DNA from: Glaciecola sp964621345
GTDB taxonomy: Bacteria; Pseudomonadota; Gammaproteobacteria; Enterobacterales; Alteromonadaceae
DNA length: 64,000 nucleotides
Assembly (NCBI GenBank): GCA_964621345.1
Contig: CAZUON010000012.1
Location: 9,060-73,059 of the forward strand
Direction: 5' to 3'
The notes beneath the pieces were generated by a model that saw only the letters and a program-made list of their open reading frames with translations, ran no database searches and was not told the DNA's origin. The stretch's first letter is position 1; the number at the start of each line of letters is the position of its first letter. The position numbers and the translations under genes were made by a program. Positions 9,710 to 18,251 of this stretch are shown here, in pieces.

Positions 9710-10952
9710 GCATATCACCTACAACAAAAGGCATACTCAAGGTAACTTTGGTGCCCGATTTTGTGTTGACCTTAGTTTTTGATGCGTCACCGACTTGTTT
9801 TTCATCAGGCAGCGAAGGACCGATTTGCACTGAGCAGGAATTGTTAAACATCGTATTAAGACGCTCTTGCGTGTTTTTTAGGCCAATACCAAAGCCCTTC
9901 GATGTTTCCATCTGATCCTCTAAATCATCGTTAATTACTTCAAGAACAAGGGTGTCGACTTGCTTTGTCGCCCTCACGATTATTGTACCGGCAGTCTTTC
10001 GGCCTTCAATCCCATATTTTATTGCGTTCTCTACCAACGGTTGTAGCACTAAGTTAGGCACCTTTGCTTTGGTTGTTTCTGCATCTATTTCAAATGTTAC
10101 GTTTAAACGGCTTTCAAAGCGCACTTTCTCAATCGATAAGTAAAGTTCAAGCAAGGCCAGCTCATCTTTAACTGTACAGGTTTGGTCGTTCATGGGGATC
10201 AAAGAATAACGAAAGAAAGAACAAAGTCGGTCGAGCATTTCGTTCGCTTTGTCATTTTCATTTTTATAGATGAGGGTAGATATTGCGTTTAAGGTATTAA
10301 ACATAAAATGCGGATTAAGCTGATAGCGCAACATTTCTAACTGCGCCGCCTTTGCCGAAGTTTGTGCCCTTAACAACATCTCATGCTCTTTTTGTAAGCG
10401 GTTATTATATAGCATGATAAAAAATATCGCGGTAAACACGTACATCGTCGCAATCGAGAACAATAACCACCCACCAAACTCAAGCATATTTAGCTCTTGA
10501 TACCAAACCTGATTAAAAATGATGGTTTTGTAGGAGGCCAATTTTATAATGTTGAATATGCATCCAAGCACCGCTGCCAACGCAAAGCTTAAAAACAGAG
10601 TAAGCCGAAGCGGTAACTGCACAATTTTTTTAAGAATAAGCCACTGCAGACTCGACAAGATAAACCCACTGGTGGTCTCAATACCAAGGTTGATTAATTG
10701 TCCACTAAGATTAAAGCCGTCTTGTTCAAACTGAGGGTGAATGATTGCTAAAAATACGACCGCACAATAGCCCAACCAGCCGCTTATTTGCAGCGTCCAA
10801 AATTGTTTATATGGGTGGGAGTATTGCAATGGACTAGGCTCTATACTGCTTTGCAATGCATTCTGTTCGAGGCTAGTCTGACTGCTTTTCATACGCTGTG
10901 TATGGTGCTCTTGTAGAGACTCGTTGTTCGTAAATGATTTAGATGTTTGCAT
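9702..10952 (-). CDS. LytS/YehU-type sensor histidine kinase
   Basis: Membrane sensor kinase of 416 residues. After a polar N-terminus of about 45 residues come roughly four membrane-spanning segments (about 48-182). The His_kinase domain typical of the LytS group follows, with QLNPHFMFNTLN placing the phosphorylated histidine at residue 215. An ATP-binding domain has the N-box VLQPLVENAIKYG and the glycine-rich GFGIGLKNTQERL. No periplasmic sensor domain is evident; the signal may be read by the membrane segments. It phosphorylates the downstream LytTR regulator, with which it overlaps. No strong ribosome binding site precedes the ATG at 10952, and an internal ATG 20 codons in is an alternative start. 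Confidence 0.93.
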   Translation of the reverse strand: MQTSKSFTNNESLQEHHTQRMKSSQTSLEQNALQSSIEPSPLQYSHPYKQFWTLQISGWLGYCAVVFLAIIHPQFEQDGFNLSGQLINLGIETTSGFILSSLQWLILKKIVQLPLRLTLFLSFALAAVLGCIFNIIKLASYKTIIFNQVWYQELNMLEFGGWLLFSIATMYVFTAIFFIMLYNNRLQKEHEMLLRAQTSAKAAQLEMLRYQLNPHFMFNTLNAISTLIYKNENDKANEMLDRLCSFFRYSLIPMNDQTCTVKDELALLELYLSIEKVRFESRLNVTFEIDAETTKAKVPNLVLQPLVENAIKYGIEGRKTAGTIIVRATKQVDTLVLEVINDDLEDQMETSKGFGIGLKNTQERLNTMFNNSCSVQIGPSLPDEKQVGDASKTKVNTKSGTKVTLSMPFVVGDMHA

Positions 10953-11034
10953 ACTGATTATCGCATGTTAGCTCACGTTAACTAAGACTGTGAGCAGCTG
11001 CTGAGCTAAAACACATAAGCAAAATCAGCAGCCG

Positions 11035-11760
11035 CTATATTTGCGTCGTTATTCTAAAAAATAAGTTGTTGTCACGCACAATGTCGGTAAGGCCATATAA
11101 ATACCTGAACTCGTATTTGAATCTGCCTACGTTACCACTTATTGATGGTCCAATAAATGAACCTTGTTTGCGAAGCGAGGGCATGTTCCCTACTTCACCG
11201 TGTTGATTTAGCATTTGCAGACTCAATCGAATGTCGTTTTCTAACTTCTTACTGACACTACCACGTGTTTGCACAAAAAAACCGTTACTTAGGTCATTGT
11301 CGTCTAGCTGTTTATTTACAATCAGAGTGGCACGCGCTCTATAGCCATTAGCGAAATCCCACTGGCTTCCCCAATTCACTGCAAATTCTTCGCTTCGGCT
11401 ACCTCGACGCGCTCTAAAATCAAAACGCAAAGCGCTCGACCAAGTCTCTCCTGCCCCTCGCTTTTTAAAGTTATAAAGTAATTCTGTTCTGAAAAAATCG
11501 TACTCAAAGCCATTTACGTCACGGTACTGCATGACTACTCTACCTCGAAAGGTATCGTTAAAGGCATGCTGATAGTGTAATCGATAGACCCATAAATCAG
11601 ATTGCGAGTCTTCATCCGCCATAATTAAAGCCGTTCTAAATTGGATGCTGTTGTCGTCTGGGTTAATGTTAGGGCCCATGACACCCGATATATTTGCCAA
11701 TACAGGTTTCGCAGATACAACAAATAGCACTATCAATACACGGCTTAAAAAACGTTTCAA
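11035..11760 (-). CDS. Predicted secreted outer-membrane beta-barrel protein (DUF2490-like)
   Basis: Protein of 241 residues with an N-terminal signal (cleavage near VLANIS) and a body of alternating polar and aromatic residues ending in LFFRITTQI, which resembles a small outer-membrane barrel. It may belong near DUF2490, but I cannot confirm the family. The start codon is TTG at 11760, supported by AGGA seven nt upstream and by the signal peptide beginning there. It lies 82 bp upstream of the sensor kinase in the same direction, so it may share its transcript. A decayed partial copy lies immediately upstream at 11789-12031. Function unknown. Confidence 0.8.
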   Translation of the reverse strand: MKRFLSRVLIVLFVVSAKPVLANISGVMGPNINPDDNSIQFRTALIMADEDSQSDLWVYRLHYQHAFNDTFRGRVVMQYRDVNGFEYDFFRTELLYNFKKRGAGETWSSALRFDFRARRGSRSEEFAVNWGSQWDFANGYRARATLIVNKQLDDNDLSNGFFVQTRGSVSKKLENDIRLSLQMLNQHGEVGNMPSLRKQGSFIGPSISGNVGRFKYEFRYLYGLTDIVRDNNLFFRITTQI

Positions 11761-11788
11761 AGATGTTTCCTAGAGAGTAATAGGCTTT

Positions 11789-12031
11789 TTATAATGCAAA
11801 GCAACGACGATTGTAAACGCGCTTAACACTTAAGCCACAATTGAATTTCGGGGAGGATAAAACATATCTTGAATTCAAGCAAATCTGATTATGGAAGCGG
11901 TGGGCATCTATAAACACCGCTCTAGCAATGTAGCCGTTAAAAAAGTTCCACTCATTACTCCAATGCAGCGCGATATCTTCTGCCCTGCCTCCATCACCAG
12001 ATCTAAAGTTAAACCTAAGCGAACTAGAGCA
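11789..12031 (-). pseudogene. Decayed partial tandem copy of the 11035-11760 gene
   Basis: Reading the minus strand from about 12031 to the TAA at 11789-11791 gives roughly 80 codons that match the central part of the neighbouring barrel protein. The copy reads SSSLRFNFRSGDGGRAED where the intact gene reads SSALRFDFRARRGSRSEE. The next stretch, HWSNEWNFFNGYIARA, matches NWGSQWDFANGYRARA. About 20 of the first 36 positions are identical by eye. There is no signal peptide and no ATG start, and the N-terminal third is missing because hrpB ends at 12065. The similarity fades in the last 30 codons. I interpret this as the relic of an old tandem duplication. Confidence 0.8.
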
Positions 12032-12064
12032 TTCAATTAAAAATATTAAAAATTGCTCGAATAA

Positions 12065-14710
12065 TTACGGTCTTGTTTTATTTTTGGTAAATGCTGTCGC
12101 GATAGCATTTGCTGGATCGTCTGGCCAAAAGTGCTTTGGATAACGACCCTTCATCTCTTTTTTTATCGCTTGATAGCTTCCCGACCAAAATCTGCCTAAA
12201 TCCTGTGTGGTTTGCAAGGGTCTTTGCGCCGGTGAGAGCAATTCACAACTAATTGCTAAATTTCCCTCTAATACGCTGGGGTGCTCCTGCAAGCCATAAA
12301 GCTCTTGCATGCGCACCGAAAGCATTACCTGTCCATTATCTTGGTAGCGTAAATTCGCTTTTCTTCCGGTAGGAATAAGAAGAGTTTCTGGTAACAATTC
12401 ATCGAGCAGCTTACTCTGCTGATAATTTAATAACTGACTGATGAGCTTAAAAAACGGTAGTTGGGTCAATGCTTGCCAGCTCGTTTTCCCTTCTAAATAG
12501 GGTAAAAGCCACTCATCCATGCGAGCGATTAAAGCCGCAGAACAAAGGTCGGGTAAATCCGTCTCGGGTTTTATTTTTTGGCAAAAGTCTCGTGCGAGTT
12601 GATTGCGAATAAGCAATTGCTGCGTTCGCTTATCAAAAAGTGTAATTAATGGCGATGAGTTACTGGCGCTGCTCTCTCCCAGCTTTTGCTCCAACACCTC
12701 ACGCCAGCGCTCTGTTAAATTCACGTCGGCAGGCTTTGCTAAAGGAGAAGACGATACTTTTATTTGCGAGAAATACACCACCTCACGCGCAGTAATTTTT
12801 TGTCTTTGTTCGTCCCATTCGACCTCTTCGCGTTCAATAAACAAGCTGGCAAAGTGAGTTTTTAATTGCTCAAAAGATAGCTCTTGGCCATATCGTATTA
12901 ACGTATTATCTTGAGATGATTGGTTTGATTGCAGTATTTGCATTCGACATACCACCAACCATACTTGTTCGCTTTTCGCTTCGATTACCTCACTGTCGCT
13001 ATTTGCCATAATCGCACCATTGCCATTAGCCAATAGAAAACGCCCCTTCCCCTGATACTTGGCAATCCATTGAGTAAAACCAAAGGCAAGCACCAACCCA
13101 CCATCTTCTATTGGCCAACTTTGTTCGCAGTGCTCAAGTGTAAGGCCTAGCTTGTGATGCCACTGGCGGACATATTGCCATAGTGCATGTTTTTTATTTG
13201 CCATCAAAAAACGCAGACGTTCTGTGATTGAAATAGTGCTTGGAGCAATACTGATATCACTTTTACTATTTGTTAGTCTTTTCTCGCCAGATAAAGGGTC
13301 TTTATTTTCTAAAATAGCCGCCATAGCACAGGCCATGCTTTGATGCGCTTGGCTCAAACTAGCACTGTGCAAAAGCATGCTAGCAATGGCAATATCGCTG
13401 CCAAATCTGTGAATCTGACTCCCTAGGGGCGTAATTTTACTTCCCTGATTGAGTATCCCTAAATCGCGCATGCTTTGTTTAGCTTGGCTAATTTGTGCCT
13501 GAGTAGGGTAATCTAATAAAGCCAACTCATTTATTTCAGTACCCCACACAATCGACTCTAGCGTGATACTAGAAATATCTGAGCATAAAATCTCTGGTAA
13601 TGACTGCTGGGCCATTCTCGATTGCTGCTCTTTTGGCCACATTCTATAACAATGTCCTGCCATTAAGCGTCCGGCTCGACCTGCTCGCTGGGTTGATGAT
13701 GCTTGAGAAATGCGTTGCAGCTTTAGCTCACTAATACCACGTTTTAAATCAAATACTGCACGCTTTTCTAGGCCACTATCAATCACCACTTCAATACCAT
13801 CAATGGTCAAGCTTGTTTCAGCAATATTGGTCGCCAGTACAATCTTACGTTTACCCTGAGGGTCGGGAGATAAGGCGAATTGCTGCTGCGCTTTATTCAA
13901 ATCAGAATATAGGGGGCAAATAGACACCCTACTATCAAAATGTTGACTGAGCTGAAGCGCGGTTTTGTTGATTTCAAATGCGCCGGGTAAAAACACCAAA
14001 AAATCGTATTGATGCTTATTAAAAATATTCTTTATTAGCTGGCTTACCCGTGCCACCATAGTAATTGATGCCGACCTATTACGTTTTTTAGCATCAGCCT
14101 TTATTTGCAGAGTCGACAGCGAAGCCTGCTCTGTAACATACTCAATATCTACCGGATAACTTCGTCCTTGTGAGCACAATACTGGCGCCTCGGGCATTAA
14201 GCTTTTTAATGCCTGGGCATCAAGGGTAGCCGACATAACCAACAGGCGTAAATCTTCGCGCAAGGCCTGCTGCACTTCTAGGCTAAGCGCTAGTGAGAAA
14301 TCGGCATGAATGCTGCGCTCATGAAACTCGTCAAAAATAATAAGAGACACATCAGGCAGCTCGGGTGAGGACTGTAACATTCGAGTGAGTATGCCTTCGG
14401 TCACAATCTCCAAACGCGTATTTAAACTGACTTTTTGCTCACCTCGAATGCGGTAGCCCACGGTATTACCGACTTCTTCACCTAATTTTTTGGATAAATA
14501 CTGTGCAACACTTCGCGCAGCAATACGGCGCGGTTGTAACATAATGATTTTTTTCTGAGCAAAGCTTGAACTTGGCAAACTGAGCAAATGCAAAGGCAGC
14601 GCCGTTGACTTGCCAGCACCCGGCGGTGCAACAACAATGGCATTGCCAACTTCAAGCGCGTTACTCAGCTCAGAAAACAAATCACTAACTGGCAGTTTAG
14701 GAGGGCTCAT
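12065..14710 (-). CDS. hrpB: ATP-dependent RNA helicase HrpB
   Basis: DEAH-type helicase of 881 residues, slightly longer than the usual 810-850. The helicase core shows Walker A APPGAGKST (about residues 28-36), the DEFH box IIFDEFHERS, the SAT motif MSATLD, motif V with TNIAETSLTIDG and motif VI QRAGRAGR. The C-terminal region carries the HrpB-specific domain, with RFWSGSYQAIKKEMKGRYPKH and WPDDP near the end. Family members are soluble RNA helicases of poorly defined role. The gene stands alone, divergent from the GMC cluster. No strong ribosome binding site precedes the ATG. Confidence 0.97.
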   Translation of the reverse strand: MSPPKLPVSDLFSELSNALEVGNAIVVAPPGAGKSTALPLHLLSLPSSSFAQKKIIMLQPRRIAARSVAQYLSKKLGEEVGNTVGYRIRGEQKVSLNTRLEIVTEGILTRMLQSSPELPDVSLIIFDEFHERSIHADFSLALSLEVQQALREDLRLLVMSATLDAQALKSLMPEAPVLCSQGRSYPVDIEYVTEQASLSTLQIKADAKKRNRSASITMVARVSQLIKNIFNKHQYDFLVFLPGAFEINKTALQLSQHFDSRVSICPLYSDLNKAQQQFALSPDPQGKRKIVLATNIAETSLTIDGIEVVIDSGLEKRAVFDLKRGISELKLQRISQASSTQRAGRAGRLMAGHCYRMWPKEQQSRMAQQSLPEILCSDISSITLESIVWGTEINELALLDYPTQAQISQAKQSMRDLGILNQGSKITPLGSQIHRFGSDIAIASMLLHSASLSQAHQSMACAMAAILENKDPLSGEKRLTNSKSDISIAPSTISITERLRFLMANKKHALWQYVRQWHHKLGLTLEHCEQSWPIEDGGLVLAFGFTQWIAKYQGKGRFLLANGNGAIMANSDSEVIEAKSEQVWLVVCRMQILQSNQSSQDNTLIRYGQELSFEQLKTHFASLFIEREEVEWDEQRQKITAREVVYFSQIKVSSSPLAKPADVNLTERWREVLEQKLGESSASNSSPLITLFDKRTQQLLIRNQLARDFCQKIKPETDLPDLCSAALIARMDEWLLPYLEGKTSWQALTQLPFFKLISQLLNYQQSKLLDELLPETLLIPTGRKANLRYQDNGQVMLSVRMQELYGLQEHPSVLEGNLAISCELLSPAQRPLQTTQDLGRFWSGSYQAIKKEMKGRYPKHFWPDDPANAIATAFTKNKTRP

Positions 14711-15027
14711 GTATGCATTATCTTAGTTTTATTCGATTAGTAGTGGATAGGCGATTGGCTTACTGATAACAGTCTCCATTTAAGCAATTACTTAAACGAT
14801 TAACCTCTTATTTTTATTGGCACAGACCTTTTTCAATTCATTCCATTGAATTAAGATTGCCAGCGCCGAAAATGTTTCATTCATAGCTGATTTTATCGTA
14901 ACAAAGCCCCTCAATTGTATATACAGTGTTAACACTAGGTAAATATTGGATATGCTTACTGATTGAGCATGTCGGCCATTTCTTAGCTATTGTAAAAGAT
15001 TATAGGCTAAAGGGCACAACAAAACGG
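14711..15027. promoter_or_regulatory. Divergent intergenic region hrpB / GMC cluster with a perfect palindrome
   Basis: This 317-bp non-coding stretch must contain the promoters of hrpB and of the GMC cluster. It includes a perfect 12-bp palindrome AGTGTTAACACT at 14925-14936, placed about 90 bp before the GMC start and just after TGTATATACA. That is a plausible operator for a dimeric regulator. A frame open from 14926 would add 34 codons to the GMC protein, but these do not look like a GMC N-terminus and are treated as untranslated leader. Confidence 0.45.
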
Positions 15028-16719
15028 ATGTGGCACATGAAATATGATGCAATTGTAATTGGTAGTGGAATTTCAGGGGGCTGGGCAGCCAAAGAGCTAT
15101 GCGAAAATGGCCTAAAAACTCTTGTTCTAGAACGTGGTCGTAAAGTTGAACACATAAAAGACTATGTAACCATGTACGACGATAGCTGGGATTATGAGCT
15201 TAAAGACAGGCCAAAACCCGAGACCTTTGATACACAATTTAAACAAGCTCGCACTGGATACACGACCAAACCCGATATTTCTCACTTTTTTGTCAACGAT
15301 GTAGAGCATCCGTATAACGAAGAAAAACGCTTTGACTGGATGCGTGGTTATCATACCGGAGGCCGCTCTATTACTTGGGGGCGTCAAAGCTATCGCATGG
15401 GCGATTTAGACTTTGCAGCGAATAAAAAAGATGGCGTCGCCATTGACTGGCCTGTGCGTTATGCCGATATCAAACCTTGGTACGATAAAGTTGAAAAATT
15501 CATCGGGGTGTCGGGTCAGAATCTTGGGATTGAACAAATCCCGGACGGTGAATTTTTAACGCCCCTACAACTTACCGAAGTCGAACGCGACTTGCAGCAA
15601 AAGATGGCGTCATGGGACTCGACTCATATGCTCACCATTGGTAGAACCGCTCATATTACCGACGACACACCTTTTGAGGGCCGCAACCAGTGTTTAAGCC
15701 GCAACCGCTGTTCACGTGGTTGTCCGTTTGGTGCGTATTTTAGTAGTTTATCGTCAACCCTGCCGGCAGCGGTCAAAACCGGTAATTTAACCGTGCGCAA
15801 TAATGCAATTGTTGAATCGATTGAATACGATGAAGTCAGCGGGCTTGCCACTGGCGTGAATATTATTGATGCTGTAACCATGGAAAAGCAAACTATCCAC
15901 GCGCGCATTGTATTTTGTTGCGCCTCTGCCATGGCCTCGACTTCCATATTGCTTAACTCTCGCTCAAAACGATTTCCCAATGGTATGGGTAATGATTCTG
16001 GCGAGTTGGGCCATAATATCATGGACCATCACTTAGGCATTGGCGCAAGCGCCGAAATCGAAGGCTATGAGAATAAATACTACCGAGGACGACGCCCCTC
16101 GGGCTTTTATATTCCTCGTTTTAGTAATATGGATGAAAAAAGTGCGTCCGATAAATTTATTCGCGGCTATGGATTTCAGGGCAGCGCTAGCCGCGAAAAT
16201 TGGACGCGCGGTATTCGCGAATTAAGCATCGGCGAACCCCTTAAACAAGAACTAATTGCACCCGGTCCATGGCGCATTGGTATGATGGCCTTTGGCGAAA
16301 TATTACCTCATCACGATAACCATATGCGCCTTGATTTTGATAAGCGCGATAAGTGGGGCATTCCTACCATTACTTTCTCTGCCGAGCTAAAAGAAAACGA
16401 AATTGCCATGCGCGAAGATATGCGCCAGCAATCAAAAATGATTTTTGAAAAAGCCGGATATAAAAATGTGCAGGTCTTTGAGAACTCCTACGGTATTGGT
16501 TTAGGCATTCATGAAATGGGAACAGCCCGCATGGGGCACGACGAGAAAACCTCAGTGTTAAACAAATACAACCAAGTGCACGCTGTGCCTAATGTATTTG
16601 TGACCGACGGTGCCTTTATGACCTCTGCTGCATGTCAAAACCCCTCACTTACCTATATGGCCTTTACCGCTCGCGCAGCTAATTATGCAGCGCAGGCATT
16701 TAAGGAGAATAAACTATGA
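15028..16719 (+). CDS. GMC family FAD-dependent oxidoreductase (large subunit)
   Basis: FAD-dependent glucose-methanol-choline oxidoreductase of about 563 residues. The dinucleotide-binding motif IGSGISGGWAAKEL lies at the N-terminus, followed by LVLERGR. The C-terminal domain has HEMGTARMGHDE and CQNPSLTYMAF, which supply the His/Asn pair of the active site. It lacks its own signal peptide, while the next gene encodes a Tat-signal small subunit overlapping it by 4 bp (ATGA); co-export as a complex is therefore likely. Such pairs oxidise sugars, including C3 oxidation of glycosides, passing electrons to cytochrome c. Starts at 15028 or 15037 are both possible; neither has a strong ribosome binding site. 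The sugar substrate is inferred, not shown. Confidence 0.9.
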   Translation: MWHMKYDAIVIGSGISGGWAAKELCENGLKTLVLERGRKVEHIKDYVTMYDDSWDYELKDRPKPETFDTQFKQARTGYTTKPDISHFFVNDVEHPYNEEKRFDWMRGYHTGGRSITWGRQSYRMGDLDFAANKKDGVAIDWPVRYADIKPWYDKVEKFIGVSGQNLGIEQIPDGEFLTPLQLTEVERDLQQKMASWDSTHMLTIGRTAHITDDTPFEGRNQCLSRNRCSRGCPFGAYFSSLSSTLPAAVKTGNLTVRNNAIVESIEYDEVSGLATGVNIIDAVTMEKQTIHARIVFCCASAMASTSILLNSRSKRFPNGMGNDSGELGHNIMDHHLGIGASAEIEGYENKYYRGRRPSGFYIPRFSNMDEKSASDKFIRGYGFQGSASRENWTRGIRELSIGEPLKQELIAPGPWRIGMMAFGEILPHHDNHMRLDFDKRDKWGIPTITFSAELKENEIAMREDMRQQSKMIFEKAGYKNVQVFENSYGIGLGIHEMGTARMGHDEKTSVLNKYNQVHAVPNVFVTDGAFMTSAACQNPSLTYMAFTARAANYAAQAFKENKL

Positions 16720-17348
16720 GTATTACCCGCCGCGAGGCTCTCAAATCTTTAGTATTAGGCTCTGGTATTGTGTTGTCATCGGCGTCAGTTTTGTCGGTGT
16801 TAAATAGCGCATATGCTGCAAGCAGTAAGGATAATTTTAGTCCGCGTTTTTTCAGCCATGAACAAGCGCAAAGCTTAGCACTAATAACTCATGTAATTAT
16901 TCCAACATCGGAAAGCTTACCCGGTGCAGAAGATGTGCCCATTGTGCCTTTTATTGACGCATTGTATACGCAGTTGATGAGTAAAGACGACCGCGCTAAA
17001 TTTGTAGCCGGTTTCGATGTTGCCATGAAACAGTTTAATTCAAAGTATAACGCCGATTTTATAGCTGCTAGCAATGCTCAGCGCCAAGCCTTCATAAACG
17101 ACGTCTATAATCAGCCCAAAGACAAAACGCAACAAATTCTAAATATGATCAACGCGACTACTGCCCCTGATGGACAAGAAGATTATTATCTCTTGTATTC
17201 ATTTTTATTCAACTTACGGGCGCTTACCCTAGAGGGTTATTTCAAATCAGAATTAGTTGGTGAAAAAGTGTTGGCATACTTGCCTATTCCGGGGCCTTTT
17301 GAGGCAGATATCACGATAGATGAAAATACGCGGGCTTGGTCTATTTAA
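16716..17348 (+). CDS. Gluconate 2-dehydrogenase subunit 3-like protein with Tat signal
   Basis: Small subunit of a GMC dehydrogenase, 210 residues. The N-terminus SITRREALKSLVLGSG followed by a hydrophobic stretch is a twin-arginine signal, and the mature part fits the gluconate 2-dehydrogenase subunit 3 family (HVIIPTSESLPGAEDVPIVPF, then helical). Its start codon overlaps the stop of the large-subunit gene. In known systems this subunit carries the folded flavoprotein across the membrane by hitchhiking. No cytochrome c subunit is encoded next to it here. Confidence 0.87.
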   Translation: MSITRREALKSLVLGSGIVLSSASVLSVLNSAYAASSKDNFSPRFFSHEQAQSLALITHVIIPTSESLPGAEDVPIVPFIDALYTQLMSKDDRAKFVAGFDVAMKQFNSKYNADFIAASNAQRQAFINDVYNQPKDKTQQILNMINATTAPDGQEDYYLLYSFLFNLRALTLEGYFKSELVGEKVLAYLPIPGPFEADITIDENTRAWSI

Positions 17349-17424
17349 CATTTGTGAATGTGTGGGTACTGCCTGTCAACGACCAACGCGTACATTGCTA
17401 CTATTTTATAAAACGGACATTTAG

Positions 17425-18243
17425 ATGAACAACACAAAAATAAAAATGCTGAGTCTCATAAGCATCGCTGTATTATTGGTTAGTGCTTGTGGTGATAACA
17501 ACAGCGCCAACATAACAAAAGAGGACGTTGAACAAGTTCAAACTGCGGCTGCGCAAACTCTTAATACACTAAGCGAACAAGAGCAAAAAGAGGGCTACCT
17601 GCTCTTATTTGATGGCAAGACCACCGAGGGCTGGCGTGCGTTTAATCGCAGTGATTTTCCGCCTAACTGGGTGGTAGAGGATGGAATGCTGCACATGGTA
17701 GGCGCTGACAATATGACCGAGGAGCAAAAACAACTGCGCTCGGATATTGTGTATGACCAAGCGTTTAGCAACTTCATTCTAAAACTCGAATGGAAAATAT
17801 CGCCCAAAGGTAACTCGGGTATTTTTTACCTAGGTAGCGAAAATCAAGGTGAGCAAGCGTTCGACTATATTTGGAAAACAGCGCCTGAAATGCAAATACT
17901 CGACAACGACGGCCACCCCGATGCCAGTAAAGGTAAACATGGCAACCGACAAGCTGGCTCCCTTTACGATTTAGTACCCGCCGTTCCGCAAAACGCTGCG
18001 CCCGTAGGTCAGTGGAATCAAATCGAAATACACGTAAAAGACCGCACAGTAAAACACCTACAAAACGGTGTTGTGGTAGTTGAATACGAAATGGATACCC
18101 CCGAGTGGCAAGCCATGATTAAAGATAGTAAGTTTCCCGGCCTTAATCCAACTTGGTCACAAGTGCCAGTTTCTGGTTTGATTGGCTTGCAAGATCATAG
18201 CGATCCGGTATGGTTTAGAAATATCAAAATCAAAACACTTTAG
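17425..18243 (+). CDS. DUF1080 (3-keto-disaccharide hydrolase-like) lipoprotein
   Basis: Protein of 272 residues with a lipoprotein signal ending in VSACGD and a DUF1080 concanavalin-like domain: LLFDGKTTEGWRAFN, WKISPKGNSGIFYL, the AGSLYDLVPA loop, VWFRNIKIK at the end. DUF1080 proteins have been linked to cleavage of 3-keto-glycosides. It lies 76 bp after the Tat subunit gene and 8 bp before the DsrE-like gene, all on the plus strand. With the GMC pair it suggests periplasmic oxidation of a glycoside followed by scission. The enzymatic role is inferred from the family. Confidence 0.88.
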   Translation: MNNTKIKMLSLISIAVLLVSACGDNNSANITKEDVEQVQTAAAQTLNTLSEQEQKEGYLLLFDGKTTEGWRAFNRSDFPPNWVVEDGMLHMVGADNMTEEQKQLRSDIVYDQAFSNFILKLEWKISPKGNSGIFYLGSENQGEQAFDYIWKTAPEMQILDNDGHPDASKGKHGNRQAGSLYDLVPAVPQNAAPVGQWNQIEIHVKDRTVKHLQNGVVVVEYEMDTPEWQAMIKDSKFPGLNPTWSQVPVSGLIGLQDHSDPVWFRNIKIKTL

Positions 18244-18251
18244 GGATATCA

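Noticed and set aside
14926..15027. 34-codon N-terminal extension of the GMC oxidoreductase
   Set aside because: The FAD motif normally starts within the first ten residues; the extension overlaps the operator-like palindrome and is not a signal peptide.
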